From NCBI GenBank assembly GCA_910577675.1, contig CAJTOR010000013.1:1-64000 (forward strand): a DNA stretch of 64,000 nt, in the 5' to 3' direction. This document shows, one piece after another, positions 24,958 through 34,069 of the stretch. The stretch is from an uncultured Lachnospiraceae bacterium. GTDB lineage: Bacteria > Bacillota > Clostridia > Lachnospirales > Lachnospiraceae. How positions within the stretch are numbered: the stretch's first letter is position 1; every line of letters starts with the position of its first letter. Below the pieces are notes generated by a model. The model did no database searches. It saw only the letters and a list, made by a program, of their open reading frames with translations, and was not told the DNA's origin. The position numbers and the translations under genes were made by a program.

Positions 24958-26502
24958 ATGGCAAAGAAACCTACAGTACTGATGATTTTGGATGGATTTG
25001 GATTAAATGATAACAAGGAGGCAAATGCGGCGAAGATTGCAAAGACTCCGGTGATTGATAAGTTGATGGCAGAATATCCCTTTGTAAAAGGTTACGCTTC
25101 CGGTATGGCGGTCGGACTACCTGAGGGGCAGATGGGAAATTCCGAGGTGGGACATTTAAATATGGGCGCAGGGCGCATTGTCTACCAGGAACTGACGCGC
25201 ATTACAAAGGAGATTGAGGACGGGGATTTCTTTAAGAATCCGGGGCTGCTCCTCGCTGTCAATAACTGCAAGGAAAAAGATTCTTCCCTGCATCTGTATG
25301 GTCTGCTCTCGAGCGGCGGTGTGCACAGCCACAACACGCATCTGTATGGGCTTTTGGAACTTGCAAAGCGCGAGGGTTTAAAGAAAGTTTATGTGCACGC
25401 TTTCCTTGACGGGCGCGATACCGCACCGACTTCCGGCAAACAGTTTTTGGAGGAGCTTGATGCGAAGATGAAGGAAATCGGCGTTGGCGAGGTGGCGACC
25501 GTGATGGGGCGCTACTATGTGATGGATCGTGACAACCGCTGGGACCGTGTTGAGAAGGCATATGCGGCGATGGTTTACGGCGAGGGGAATAAGGCAGCAT
25601 GCCCGATTATGGCAGTGGCTGATTCCTACAAGGAGGATGTGACGGACGAGTTTGTTGTGCCTACCGTAATTGAGAAGGACGGCGCGCCGGTTGCGACCAT
25701 TAAGGACGGCGACTCCGTTATTTTCTACAATTTCCGCCCGGACCGCGCAAGGGAGATTACCCGCGCATTCTGCTGTGATGATTTTACCGGTTTTGAGAGA
25801 AAGGGTGGAAGGGTTGCCGCCACCTATGTATGTTTCTCCGAGTATGATGTGACGATCCCGAACAAGACGGTGGCATTTGAAAAGATTTCGCTGACCAACA
25901 CTTTTGGCGAGTACCTTGCAGCAAATGGCAAAACGCAGGCGCGCATAGCCGAGACAGAGAAATATGCACATGTCACTTTCTTTTTCAACGGCGGTGTGGA
26001 AGCGCCGAACCCGGGTGAGGAGCGTATCCTGGTTAATTCGCCCAAGGTTGCGACCTATGACCTCAAGCCGGAGATGAGCGCCTATGAGGTGGCAGAAAAG
26101 TTAGTGGACGCGATCAAGTCCCTGAAATACGATGTGATTATCATTAATTTTGCAAACCCGGATATGGTTGGCCACACCGGTATCTTGGACGCGGCAGTTA
26201 AGGCGGTCGAGGCGGTGGATGAATGTGTTGGCAAGGCTTACGATGCCCTGCTTGGTGTTGGCGGGCAGATGTTTATATGTGCGGACCACGGCAACTGTGA
26301 GCAGCTTGTTGACTATGAAACAGGTGTTCCATTTACCGCACATACCACAAATCCGGTGCCTTTTATCCTGGTTAATTATGACCCGGCATACACCCTGCGC
26401 GAGGGGGGCTGCTTAGCGGACATCATCCCGACAATGATTGAGATGATGGGTATGGAACAGCCGGCGGAGATGACGGGCAAATCGCTGTTGATAAAGAAAT
26501 AA
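24958..26502 (+). CDS. gpmI: 2,3-bisphosphoglycerate-independent phosphoglycerate mutase
   Basis: A 514-residue Mn-dependent enzyme converting 3- to 2-phosphoglycerate. The N-terminal LMILDGFGL holds a metal ligand, the phosphorylated serine is in QMGNSEVGHLNMGAGR, and the second metal site appears as ICADHGNCEQL with the later TAHTTNPVPF. Length is standard. AAGGAGG precedes ATG 24958. It stands apart from gapA-pgk-tpiA. Its Mn dependence links this step to pH in sporulating Firmicutes (family knowledge). Confidence 0.97.
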   Translation: MAKKPTVLMILDGFGLNDNKEANAAKIAKTPVIDKLMAEYPFVKGYASGMAVGLPEGQMGNSEVGHLNMGAGRIVYQELTRITKEIEDGDFFKNPGLLLAVNNCKEKDSSLHLYGLLSSGGVHSHNTHLYGLLELAKREGLKKVYVHAFLDGRDTAPTSGKQFLEELDAKMKEIGVGEVATVMGRYYVMDRDNRWDRVEKAYAAMVYGEGNKAACPIMAVADSYKEDVTDEFVVPTVIEKDGAPVATIKDGDSVIFYNFRPDRAREITRAFCCDDFTGFERKGGRVAATYVCFSEYDVTIPNKTVAFEKISLTNTFGEYLAANGKTQARIAETEKYAHVTFFFNGGVEAPNPGEERILVNSPKVATYDLKPEMSAYEVAEKLVDAIKSLKYDVIIINFANPDMVGHTGILDAAVKAVEAVDECVGKAYDALLGVGGQMFICADHGNCEQLVDYETGVPFTAHTTNPVPFILVNYDPAYTLREGGCLADIIPTMIEMMGMEQPAEMTGKSLLIKK

Positions 26503-26652
26503 TTTTTTGGCGTTGGAAAAATTGTGCCATGCAAAAAATTTATGTGTTTGCGTAATTGGGAGAAAAAAGAAAAGATTAGCATTTTATGGTGATTATTGGA
26601 TGGAGAAATTTGGCACATAAAAAAAGTTTTGCCGATAATTTGTAAATTTTTC

Positions 26653-26700
26653 TTGTTTTATACCGAAACATTTGCTATAATAAAAATATAATGTTTCGGT
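26653..26700 (+). promoter_or_regulatory. Promoter overlapped by an inverted-repeat operator (xre self-control)
   Basis: TTGTTT (26653-26658), 17-bp spacer, TATAAT (26676-26681). A perfect 11-bp inverted repeat ACCGAAACATT (26662-26672) / AATGTTTCGGT (26690-26700) brackets the -10 box. This is the expected geometry for autorepression by the XRE protein that follows. Confidence 0.75.
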
Positions 26701-26719
26701 TTAGGACGGGGGGAAGCCC

Positions 26720-27085
26720 ATGAATTTGGATTACAAGGCAATTGGTGCGAGGGTAAAAAATTTTCGCAGGGAGCGGAATTTATCACAGGAAAAGCTGGCG
26801 GAGCTTGTGGATGTTTCCGTGCCGTATATGAGCAATATTGAAACGGGCAAGAAAAAATTGAGTATGCAGGTTCTGGTTAATTTGTCCGTGGCACTTAATG
26901 CAACGCCGGATGAGTTGTTGTTTGGCTATACCAGCGCACAGGAGGAGAAGTCTTATTCTTCCTACGAGGCAATCCATAAGGACTTGAGGGATTGCACGGA
27001 ATCGCAGGCGGCACTGCTTACGGAGATTATTGCAGGCACCAGGAGGGGACTGCGGACGTATGAGCGAAAGAGAAGGGATAAATAA
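26720..27085 (+). CDS. XRE-family helix-turn-helix regulator
   Basis: A 121-residue DNA-binding protein. Residues ~8-65 form the XRE/Cro-C1 helix-turn-helix (IGARVKNFRRERNLSQEKLAELVDVSVPYMSNIETGKKKLSMQVLVNL); the rest is a short helical tail, likely for dimerisation. GGACGGGGGG precedes the ATG. The promoter is straddled by a palindrome, so it likely represses itself. Other targets are not visible in the window. It is convergent with the pot operon across a shared terminator. Confidence 0.85.
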   Translation: MNLDYKAIGARVKNFRRERNLSQEKLAELVDVSVPYMSNIETGKKKLSMQVLVNLSVALNATPDELLFGYTSAQEEKSYSSYEAIHKDLRDCTESQAALLTEIIAGTRRGLRTYERKRRDK

Positions 27086-27125
27086 AAGAAGGGGGCGCTG
27101 TAAAACGCGCCCCCTTCTTTTATTT
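27080..27125. terminator. Bidirectional terminator between xre and potD
   Basis: Perfect 19-bp arms (27080-27098 and 27107-27125) with core AAGGGGGCGC/GCGCCCCCTT and AT-rich outer bases that give a T tract in each direction. The potD stop codon lies inside the right arm. Confidence 0.92.
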
Positions 27126-28259
27126 ATTTCCCCGCTGGTTCCATTTGTTCAAATACATCGCTTCAGCTTCCTCGCCAAGATAGCGGAATGTTTCGCAGCG
27201 ATTTAAGATTTCGCTGTCCGGGAAGGCGATCTCGCTGTTGCGGATATCGTCATCCGTAATCAGTGCCCTCGCCGCTTTGTTTGGAGTGGAGTAAGTGATG
27301 TAGTTAAAGTTTGCTAATGCCACGTCGGCACGGCAGCAGAAATTAATCCAGGCCTCCGCATTTTCTTTGTTTTGTGCGGTCTTTGGAACCACCCATCCGT
27401 CAATCCACACATTGGAACCTTCTTTTGGTACAACATAGACCAGATCTTCGTTTTCCCGCTGTGTGTAGATTGCCTCGCCGGAGTAGATCACACCGATAGC
27501 AGCCTCCCCGCCAATCATTTTGTCGCGCACCTGGTCAACAAAATATCCCTGTACAAGCGGGTACTGCTTTTGGAGCAGGGCGAGCGCCTCGTCAAGTTCC
27601 GCCTCGTTTGTGGTGTTCTGGCTGTAGCCGAGGTAAGTGAGCGTAATCATAAAAGCATCGCGCACACTGTTAATCATCAGGATTTCCTGGGAATACTTCT
27701 CGTCAAACAACACCCCCCAACTGTCAATCGGTTCCTCCACCATGGTTTTATTGTAGAGGATGCCGACCGTGCCCCAACAGTACGGCACACTGTAGAGGTT
27801 GCCAGGATCAAAATTTTCTGCGCTCTTTAGATACTCCGGGTCGATATTTACAATATTTGGAATATTATCAAAATCAAGCGGAAGAAGCAGATCTTCCCCG
27901 ATCATTTTCTGTATCATATAGTCCGATGGGCAGACCACATCATATTTTGCCGCGCCCGTCGCCACGATCGGGTACATATCTTCGTTTTCCTCAAAATAAT
28001 TGTAGTAAACCTTGATTCCCGTATCTTTCTCAAACACGTCAATCACGCGCTCATCAATGTATTCCCCCCAGTTGTAAACGTAAACTTCGCCGTTATCCCC
28101 GGCTTTGTAGTTTCCGGCAGCCTCAAGGGTGAACGGGATTTCATCGTCATCGCCGCCGCCACAGCCGGAGAGGGTGGCGGTACTGCCGAGTGCAAGGCTT
28201 GCAGCCAGAGCTAGACCCAAAGGGTGCAGATATTTTGAAGAAAGGTTCTTTTTTTTCAT
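27120..28259 (-). CDS. potD: Spermidine/putrescine-binding lipoprotein
   Basis: A 379-residue solute-binding protein. GGAGGATATC precedes the ATG. The signal peptide ends in the lipobox LSGCGGG, so it is tethered to the outer face of the membrane. The mature part starts VYVYNWGEYIDERVIDVFEKDTGIKV, typical of PotD/PotF, and ends with WIDGWVVPKTAQNKENA and the helix of the binding cleft. It delivers polyamine to PotBC. Last gene of the minus-strand operon. Confidence 0.93.
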   Translation of the reverse strand: MKKKNLSSKYLHPLGLALAASLALGSTATLSGCGGGDDDEIPFTLEAAGNYKAGDNGEVYVYNWGEYIDERVIDVFEKDTGIKVYYNYFEENEDMYPIVATGAAKYDVVCPSDYMIQKMIGEDLLLPLDFDNIPNIVNIDPEYLKSAENFDPGNLYSVPYCWGTVGILYNKTMVEEPIDSWGVLFDEKYSQEILMINSVRDAFMITLTYLGYSQNTTNEAELDEALALLQKQYPLVQGYFVDQVRDKMIGGEAAIGVIYSGEAIYTQRENEDLVYVVPKEGSNVWIDGWVVPKTAQNKENAEAWINFCCRADVALANFNYITYSTPNKAARALITDDDIRNSEIAFPDSEILNRCETFRYLGEEAEAMYLNKWNQRGNK

Positions 28260-28304
28260 AATGTTGATATCCTCCAGATACTTATATTTTTGTTGTGGAT
28301 AGAA

Positions 28305-29102
28305 CTAAGATTCTCTTACCCTCTGGTCTTCCGATTTTTTTCCGAGCCGGTTAACAAGAATTAAGAGTACGAGCACCCCGACAAAAAGCAGGGTTGAAAG
28401 TGCGTACATTTCCGGCTTGATGCCTTTTCTTGTCTCGGAATAAATCAGTGTGGAGAGGGTGTTGACCGTCGCGCCGCGCGTGAAATGTGTGATAATAAAA
28501 TCGTCGAGCGAGAGCGTAAAAGCCAGTAAAAATCCGGATATTACACCCGGAAAAATATCCGGGAATACCACCAGGAAAAATGCCCTGAGAGGGGTTGCGC
28601 CCAGGTCAAGTGCAGCTTCATAGGTGCTCTGGTTTGTCTGTGCGAGCTTTGGCATAACGCTCAGGATCACATACGGCACATTAAAGGCGATATGCGAGAG
28701 CAGCACCGTAAAAAAGCCAAGGTTAAGGTTTATTGCGAGAAAGAGTAACATCAGCGAGATACCGGTCACTATTTCCGCGTTTAACATTGGTATATTTGTG
28801 ATGCCAAGCATAATTGTGCGGGGGACTTTGCGCATATGGTTGATCGCGATCGCGGCAACCGTCCCGAGCAATGTGGCGAGGAGGGCGGAGAGTACCGCGA
28901 TCAGCAAAGTGTCTTTAAGCGCCAGCATAATGGTATCATTCGCAAACATTGAGGAATACCATTTTGTTGTAAATCCGCCCCATTTTGAGCGGGATTTCGA
29001 ACTGTTAAAGGACAGGACGATAAGTACAAGGATCGGTGCGTACAAAAACAGGATTACAAGCCCGAGATAAAACTTTTGCAAAAAACGTCTGAAATTTACC
29101 AT
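28305..29102 (-). CDS. potC: Spermidine/putrescine ABC transporter permease
   Basis: A 265-residue protein with six membrane helices. The EAA loop for contact with the ATPase reads EAALDLGATPLRAFFLVVFPDIFPGVISGF. Start ATG overlaps the end of potB by seven bases, indicating coupled translation. Forms the channel together with PotB. Confidence 0.92.
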   Translation of the reverse strand: MVNFRRFLQKFYLGLVILFLYAPILVLIVLSFNSSKSRSKWGGFTTKWYSSMFANDTIMLALKDTLLIAVLSALLATLLGTVAAIAINHMRKVPRTIMLGITNIPMLNAEIVTGISLMLLFLAINLNLGFFTVLLSHIAFNVPYVILSVMPKLAQTNQSTYEAALDLGATPLRAFFLVVFPDIFPGVISGFLLAFTLSLDDFIITHFTRGATVNTLSTLIYSETRKGIKPEMYALSTLLFVGVLVLLILVNRLGKKSEDQRVRES

Positions 29103-29920
29103 ACACTTGCACTCCCTTCCCCCTTGTCATATTTCCCGACAAGCGCCATACTGATTAGCACAAATATCATAAGCACGAGCGAAAGCCCGGAGCCCGAGTG
29201 CCAGTTGTTCAGTTTCTGGAACTGCTGCTCAATTATATTTCCGATCAGTAGAACCTTGCTTCCGCCAAGGATATCCGAGATTACAAAGGTGGTTAAGGAT
29301 GGCACAAAGACCATTGTGATACCGGAGATCACTCCCGGGATACTTAGCGGAAAAATTATTTTTGTAAAAGTATAAAAATTATTTGCCCCCAGGTCATGTG
29401 CCGCATTAATCACATTCTCATCTATTTTAACCAGGGTGTTGTAGAGTGGCAGGATCATAAATGGGAGGAAGTCGTACACCATCCCAAGTACAATGGCAGC
29501 CGGTGAATTGATAATGTTTAATGTCGGGAGATGCAACAGTTCAAGGAAAGTATTTAAAACGCCCTTGCGCTCTAAAATATTCTGCCATGCGATAATGCGC
29601 AGCAGGGAATTCATCCACATCGGCATAATAAACAGCATCACCATAAAACGGCTGTTTCGAAATTTTGTATTCCGCAAAATCATCGCGAGGGGATAGGCGA
29701 TCACAAGGCAGAGCAGGGTGGAAATCAGTGAAAGCCTGATCGAAAGCCAGAGCGCCCTTAAATTTTCCTCCGTCGCGATCAATCCTATATTTTCTAAGGT
29801 AAAACCGCCGTTTTGTCCGGTAAGCCCATAATAAAGGATCATAAGGAGCGGTATAATCGTAAACCCAAGCATCCACAAGCCATAGGGTGTCGAAAGCAAA
29901 AACGTATTCTTTCTGTTCAT
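29096..29920 (-). CDS. potB: Spermidine/putrescine ABC transporter permease
   Basis: A 274-residue six-helix permease. The EAA loop is INAAHDLGANNFYTFTKIIFPLSIPGVISG. GGGGAGATC precedes the ATG, 38 bp after potA in the transcript. It pairs with PotC. Confidence 0.92.
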   Translation of the reverse strand: MNRKNTFLLSTPYGLWMLGFTIIPLLMILYYGLTGQNGGFTLENIGLIATEENLRALWLSIRLSLISTLLCLVIAYPLAMILRNTKFRNSRFMVMLFIMPMWMNSLLRIIAWQNILERKGVLNTFLELLHLPTLNIINSPAAIVLGMVYDFLPFMILPLYNTLVKIDENVINAAHDLGANNFYTFTKIIFPLSIPGVISGITMVFVPSLTTFVISDILGGSKVLLIGNIIEQQFQKLNNWHSGSGLSLVLMIFVLISMALVGKYDKGEGSASVW

Positions 29921-29958
29921 TGATAGATCTCCCCAAATAAATCACATAGAAATTTTTC

Positions 29959-31044
29959 TCACCATGTTTCCTGATCTTTTACGCTTACCGCCTCATCTTC
30001 CGACTCCGGTTTGTGCATAATCTGGATATCAAACGGGTCAACCCTGATACCGACCTCTGAGCCAACCGGTGCCATATCGGTGGAGTGGACAAGCCATTCA
30101 AAGTCACCTGCCTTCACCTCCATCTCATAGTGCACACCCTTAAAAATCAGGGAAGTAACACGCCCCGTCAAAATGCCGTCTTCAGGGTCAACCAGATCGA
30201 TATCTTCCGGGCGGATTACCACGTCAACCGGAGTGTTCTGTCCGAATCCCTCGTCAACACAGGTGAAGTTAACGCCGAGGATATTGACTAAGCGGTCTTT
30301 TACCATCGTGGCAGAAAGTATGTTGCTTTCCCCAATGAAATCTGCAACAAACGCGTTTTCCGGCTCGTTGTAAATATCTTCCGGCGAGCCGATCTGCTGG
30401 ATATAGCCTTGGTTCATAACCATGATGGTATCGGACATGGTAAGCGCTTCCTCCTGGTCATGCGTGACATAGACGAATGTGATGCCAAGCTCATTTTTTA
30501 GGCGGATCAGCTCGTACTGCATATCCTGCCTAAGCTTTAGATCGAGAGCGCCGAGCGGCTCGTCAAGCAGGAGTACCTTCGGTTCGTTGACGATCGCGCG
30601 CGCGATGGCAATGCGCTGCTGCTGACCGCCGGATAAAGAGTCGGGCATACGGTTTTCGTAGCCGTCGAGGTTTACAAGTTTTAGGGCGTATTTTATTTTA
30701 TCTTTTATATATTGCTTGCTTTTCTTTTTTATTTTCAATCCGAATGCGATATTATCCGCAATTGTCATATGTGTAAAAAGTGCATATTTCTGGAAGACGG
30801 TATTGAGCTGGCGCTCGTTTGGCGGCAGTTTTGTAATGTCCTTGCCGTCGAAGAGAACCTTGCCCTCATCCGGCTGTTCAAAGCCCCCGATAATGCGCAG
30901 TGTTGTTGTTTTGCCGCAGCCGGACGGTCCTAGGAGTGTCAAAAATTCGTTTTCGCGTATGTAGAGGTTTAAATCGTCAATAACCGTGTTGCCGCCATAG
31001 CGTTTGGTAATTCCAACAAGCTCGATCAGTTTATTGTCAATCAT
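29959..31044 (-). CDS. potA: Spermidine/putrescine ABC transporter ATP-binding protein
   Basis: A 361-residue ATPase. Walker A LLGPSGCGKTTTLRII, signature LSGGQQQRIAIARAI, Walker B VLLLDEPLGALD and the switch histidine THDQEEALTMSD are complete. The C-terminal ~110 residues form the TOBE-type regulatory domain of the polyamine/maltose subfamily. AGGAACC precedes the ATG. It energises uptake by PotBCD and follows the regulator gene by 42 bp. Confidence 0.94.
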   Translation of the reverse strand: MIDNKLIELVGITKRYGGNTVIDDLNLYIRENEFLTLLGPSGCGKTTTLRIIGGFEQPDEGKVLFDGKDITKLPPNERQLNTVFQKYALFTHMTIADNIAFGLKIKKKSKQYIKDKIKYALKLVNLDGYENRMPDSLSGGQQQRIAIARAIVNEPKVLLLDEPLGALDLKLRQDMQYELIRLKNELGITFVYVTHDQEEALTMSDTIMVMNQGYIQQIGSPEDIYNEPENAFVADFIGESNILSATMVKDRLVNILGVNFTCVDEGFGQNTPVDVVIRPEDIDLVDPEDGILTGRVTSLIFKGVHYEMEVKAGDFEWLVHSTDMAPVGSEVGIRVDPFDIQIMHKPESEDEAVSVKDQETW

Positions 31045-31086
31045 CCGTTTGGTTCCTTTCTGCGCAGTGCGCGGGGAAATATGGGG

Positions 31087-31626
31087 CTAGAAGCTCGGCG
31101 GGGTGGAAACCCACAAAATCATCGCGCCGGTTTTGCCCTGGGTACTGATAAAATGTTTTTTGTTCGGTATGAAATAGAAGGATTCCCCTTTTTTGGCTTT
31201 GTAGGTCTTGGTGCCGATATGGATATTGACAGCTCCGTTTAAAACGTAGCCGAATTCCTCCCCCTCGTGCGGATTGTCCGGGTAGGTTGCCCCGTCGGGC
31301 TCCAAAGTCAACAAAATCGGTTCCATCATGTTTTTCTGCGCATTCGGGATAATCCACTCAATTTTGTTTTTCAGTTCGCTGTCCACCTTCTTGAAGTAAT
31401 CCGTCTTTGAAAAGACCACCTGTTCTTTGGCGGTATTTGAGAAAAATTCCTCAAGGTTGGTGCCCAGGCACTGCAAGATATCGACCAGTGTTGCGATGGA
31501 TGGTGAGGTTAGGTCGCGCTCGAGTTGGGAGATGAAGCCCTTTGACAATTCACAGCGGTCAGCTAACTCCTCCTGGGTCAGGCTTTTCTTAACGCGCAGT
31601 TCCTTGATTTTAGCGCCTATATTCAT
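31087..31626 (-). CDS. XRE-cupin transcriptional regulator of the pot operon (PuuR-like)
   Basis: A 179-residue regulator. ATG 31626 follows GAGGAATT better than the ATG at 31638. Residues ~3-60 are an XRE helix-turn-helix (IKELRVKKSLTQEELADRCELSKGFISQLERDLTSPSI); residues ~105-175 are a cupin (HEGEEFGYVLNGAVNIHIGTKTYKAKKGESFYFIP). This architecture is that of PuuR-type regulators that sense polyamines. It is the first gene of the operon with potABCD and its promoter has repeated GTTTAG half-sites, so autoregulation with polyamine as effector is likely (inference). Confidence 0.88.
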   Translation of the reverse strand: MNIGAKIKELRVKKSLTQEELADRCELSKGFISQLERDLTSPSIATLVDILQCLGTNLEEFFSNTAKEQVVFSKTDYFKKVDSELKNKIEWIIPNAQKNMMEPILLTLEPDGATYPDNPHEGEEFGYVLNGAVNIHIGTKTYKAKKGESFYFIPNKKHFISTQGKTGAMILWVSTPPSF

Positions 31627-31710
31627 AATTCCTCGCATTCTGCCGCTGCCGGCGGCGTTTTACTTACAGAAAGAAAAAACTTCCTATTTTTACGTGGTAG
31701 TAAACTTCAA

Positions 31711-31727
31711 GTTTAGAATTCCTAAAC
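31711..31727. promoter_or_regulatory. Candidate operator for the XRE-cupin regulator
   Basis: GTTTAGAATTCCTAAAC: inverted repeat GTTTAG/CTAAAC with a 5-bp centre, just downstream of the minus-strand promoter. A further GTTTAG (31789-31794) and GTTTGTCAAAC (31795-31805) lie upstream of the -35 box. Confidence 0.55.
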
Positions 31728-31743
31728 CGAAACAGCGATTACT

Positions 31744-31771
31744 ATTATACACGGATTATGTCGGATGTCAA
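31744..31771 (-). promoter_or_regulatory. Promoter of the regulator-potABCD operon
   Basis: Minus strand TTGACA (31766-31771), 16-bp spacer, TATAAT (31744-31749). The stretch 31627-32064 otherwise holds no gene; a TATAAT at 31870-31875 could serve the plus-strand gene but lacks a convincing -35. Confidence 0.75.
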
Positions 31772-32064
31772 GTGGGATTAAACAAAAAGTTTAGGTTTGT
31801 CAAACATTTCCCAGCCCGGATTAGAAATTTCCCTTGGCGGGGCAGTCTTTGAGTTTTTGCCTGGTTATAATATGTTCCAGGTTGCCAAATGCAGATTTTT
31901 GTGTTAAACTTAGCTTGGGATATGGGGGTATAAAATGGATGGAAAGACCTTACAGAACCGGGATTTGTTTGTGTGCGGCAAGCGGAAGTTCTGGTTGGTG
32001 GGCGGTTTATATTAATATATTTATTCTTTTAGTGGGGCGAGGAATAAGGACAGGGGGGAATCGT

Positions 32065-33987
32065 ATGAAAAACCGAAAGACTATCGGGGTGATTGTTGGG
32101 AGGCCGGATGAACCGTTCCAGACAAAGTTTTTAAGGTCGGTCGGAAGGGAAGCTTTCAAGTATGATATGGATGTGCTTGTATTTTCCAATATGCTGCGAA
32201 CGGGCGGTTATACTGACTATCAGCTCGGCGAGGAGCGCATAATGGAACTTGTCAATTATGATATGCTCGATGCGGTTATCCTGGTACCGGACAGTTTGCA
32301 GATGCATCCGGGGTACGCGCAGGAAATTGCGGGGCAGATCAGGCAGAGATTTAACGGGGTGCGCGTGAGCATCGACCTTTGGGAGGAAGGGTTTGAGATG
32401 TTTGCGTGCGATGATGCTGCCGGGGTGTGCGAGGTGGTTTCACACTTAATCGAGGTACATGGGTGTACGGACATTGCGTTTTTGACGGGACCTAAGGAAC
32501 ATCCTCACAGTGGGAACCGCCTTTTGGGGTACCGGCAGGCAATGGCGCAGGCGGGGCTCTCGGTGGATGAGGAGCGGATATTTTACGGTGACTTCTGGTA
32601 TGACGAAGGGGAGCGCGTGGTGGAGGAACTTTTGGCAAGCGAGCGCGGGCTTCCCCAGGCGATTGCCTGCGGGAGTGATACAATGGCGGTCAGCGTCTGT
32701 TACGCCCTGCAAAAGTGGAAGATACGCGTGCCGGAGGATGTGCTGGTAACGGGATATGACTGCGAAGTTTCGGAGGGGGAGGAGGAAGGCTTTATCACAT
32801 CCGCGGTGCGCGGCATCGCCCTTGCAGCGGCAAAAGCGGTGCGCTATATTGCGGGGGCTGTGGATGCTGGGGAGAGGGCAAACCCCTTGTTAAAAAAATC
32901 GGATCTGAGGCTCTTCCAGTCATGCAGCTGCGGCAGGCGCTTCCGGTTTGGCAGCGTTTTGCCGGATAAGAGGGAGGATACTTTTTTTGCCCTATATAAT
33001 TTTATGCAGGAATGTCTGATTATGGCGAAGGATTTGGTGGACTGCCTCTGGGAAATTGATGGTTACGCGCTGCATGCGGGGGAATTTGACCGGATGTATC
33101 TGTGTCTTAGTCCGGACTGGGAAAAGCGGGACGGGCAGGAGCAGGAAGTTTTCACTGACCGGATGATGCTGGCGCTTGATACGGTCGGACCATTTGAAAA
33201 AAAAGAGGAGGGACGGCTGCGACTGGACCGGTTTTTCGACTCGAAGATCATGCTTCCCGCTTACTGTATGGAAAGGGAGAAACCGGCAATGTTTTATTTT
33301 AATATGCTGCATTTCGGGAGCCATTGTTTCGGGTATATCGTGCTGCAATATAACGGGGACGAATGTGTTTTCGGGAAGCATTACCCGTTCTGGGTGCGCA
33401 AGGTAAATGTGGCACTTGAGTCCCTGCGCCGCGTCTATGCGGTCAACGATCTGTATAAGGCGGCGCAGCACAAGGCGGTGACCGACGCGATGACGGGGCT
33501 TTATAACCGCAACGGCTACAATATCCTCTTTCCTGAGATCCTTGAGGGGATGGAGGAGGGGGAAGAACTTTTCTTTATGTTGTGTGACAATAATGGATTG
33601 AAATATATTAATGATACCTACGGGCATCTGGCGGGGGATGATGTGATCTGTCTTTCCTCGCGCGTTTTGATGAAAACTTCTGTGGGCGGTGCCGTGCGGG
33701 AGTATAATTTCAGGGTTGGCGGGGATGAGTATGTCAAGCTTGCCGTGGGGCATTTTAGTGAGGAAAATGTTAAGGAGTGTGTTTCCTCCATCCGGACGCA
33801 GACGCAGCGGATCAATGATTCGAGGGAGCGCGTCTACCCTCTCTATCTTGCCATTGGATGCCAGGTTTACAAGAAGGAGGAAATTATTTCCATAGACCAG
33901 GTTATGACGGAGGTTGATGCGCTGATGTACCAGGATAAACAGCGACTGAAAAAGGATTCCGGATTTAACCCGCTGCGCGAAGAATAG
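32065..33987 (+). CDS. Diguanylate cyclase with LacI/PBP1-like sensor domain
   Basis: A 640-residue cytosolic protein; ATG 32065 follows AGGGGGGAA, and upstream in-frame starts lie in non-coding sequence. Residues ~4-290 look like the ligand-binding part of LacI-type regulators (IGVIVGRPDEPFQTKFLRSVGRE..., CTDIAFLTG, AIACGSDTMAVSVCYAL) but with no helix-turn-helix. A CSCG-containing linker and an unassigned middle follow. Residues ~475-635 form a GGDEF domain: MTGLYNRNGYN, CDNNGLKYINDTYGHLAGDD and RVGGDEYVKL. The active motif is GGDEY. No RxxD inhibitory site sits before it. It should make c-di-GMP in response to a small molecule, perhaps a sugar. Confidence 0.85.
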   Translation: MKNRKTIGVIVGRPDEPFQTKFLRSVGREAFKYDMDVLVFSNMLRTGGYTDYQLGEERIMELVNYDMLDAVILVPDSLQMHPGYAQEIAGQIRQRFNGVRVSIDLWEEGFEMFACDDAAGVCEVVSHLIEVHGCTDIAFLTGPKEHPHSGNRLLGYRQAMAQAGLSVDEERIFYGDFWYDEGERVVEELLASERGLPQAIACGSDTMAVSVCYALQKWKIRVPEDVLVTGYDCEVSEGEEEGFITSAVRGIALAAAKAVRYIAGAVDAGERANPLLKKSDLRLFQSCSCGRRFRFGSVLPDKREDTFFALYNFMQECLIMAKDLVDCLWEIDGYALHAGEFDRMYLCLSPDWEKRDGQEQEVFTDRMMLALDTVGPFEKKEEGRLRLDRFFDSKIMLPAYCMEREKPAMFYFNMLHFGSHCFGYIVLQYNGDECVFGKHYPFWVRKVNVALESLRRVYAVNDLYKAAQHKAVTDAMTGLYNRNGYNILFPEILEGMEEGEELFFMLCDNNGLKYINDTYGHLAGDDVICLSSRVLMKTSVGGAVREYNFRVGGDEYVKLAVGHFSEENVKECVSSIRTQTQRINDSRERVYPLYLAIGCQVYKKEEIISIDQVMTEVDALMYQDKQRLKKDSGFNPLREE

Positions 33988-34069
33988 TTTTTTAGCCCGG
34001 TACATATACTGATGGGGAGTATGCTTTTAAAAAGACAAGCCGGATGGGCGTTTTGGAGGCGGGGAGGCA

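Noticed and set aside
31834..32064. 77-residue N-terminal extension of the diguanylate cyclase
   Set aside because: The extension has no family match, lacks a good start site and runs over regulatory sequence; ATG 32065 has a strong site.
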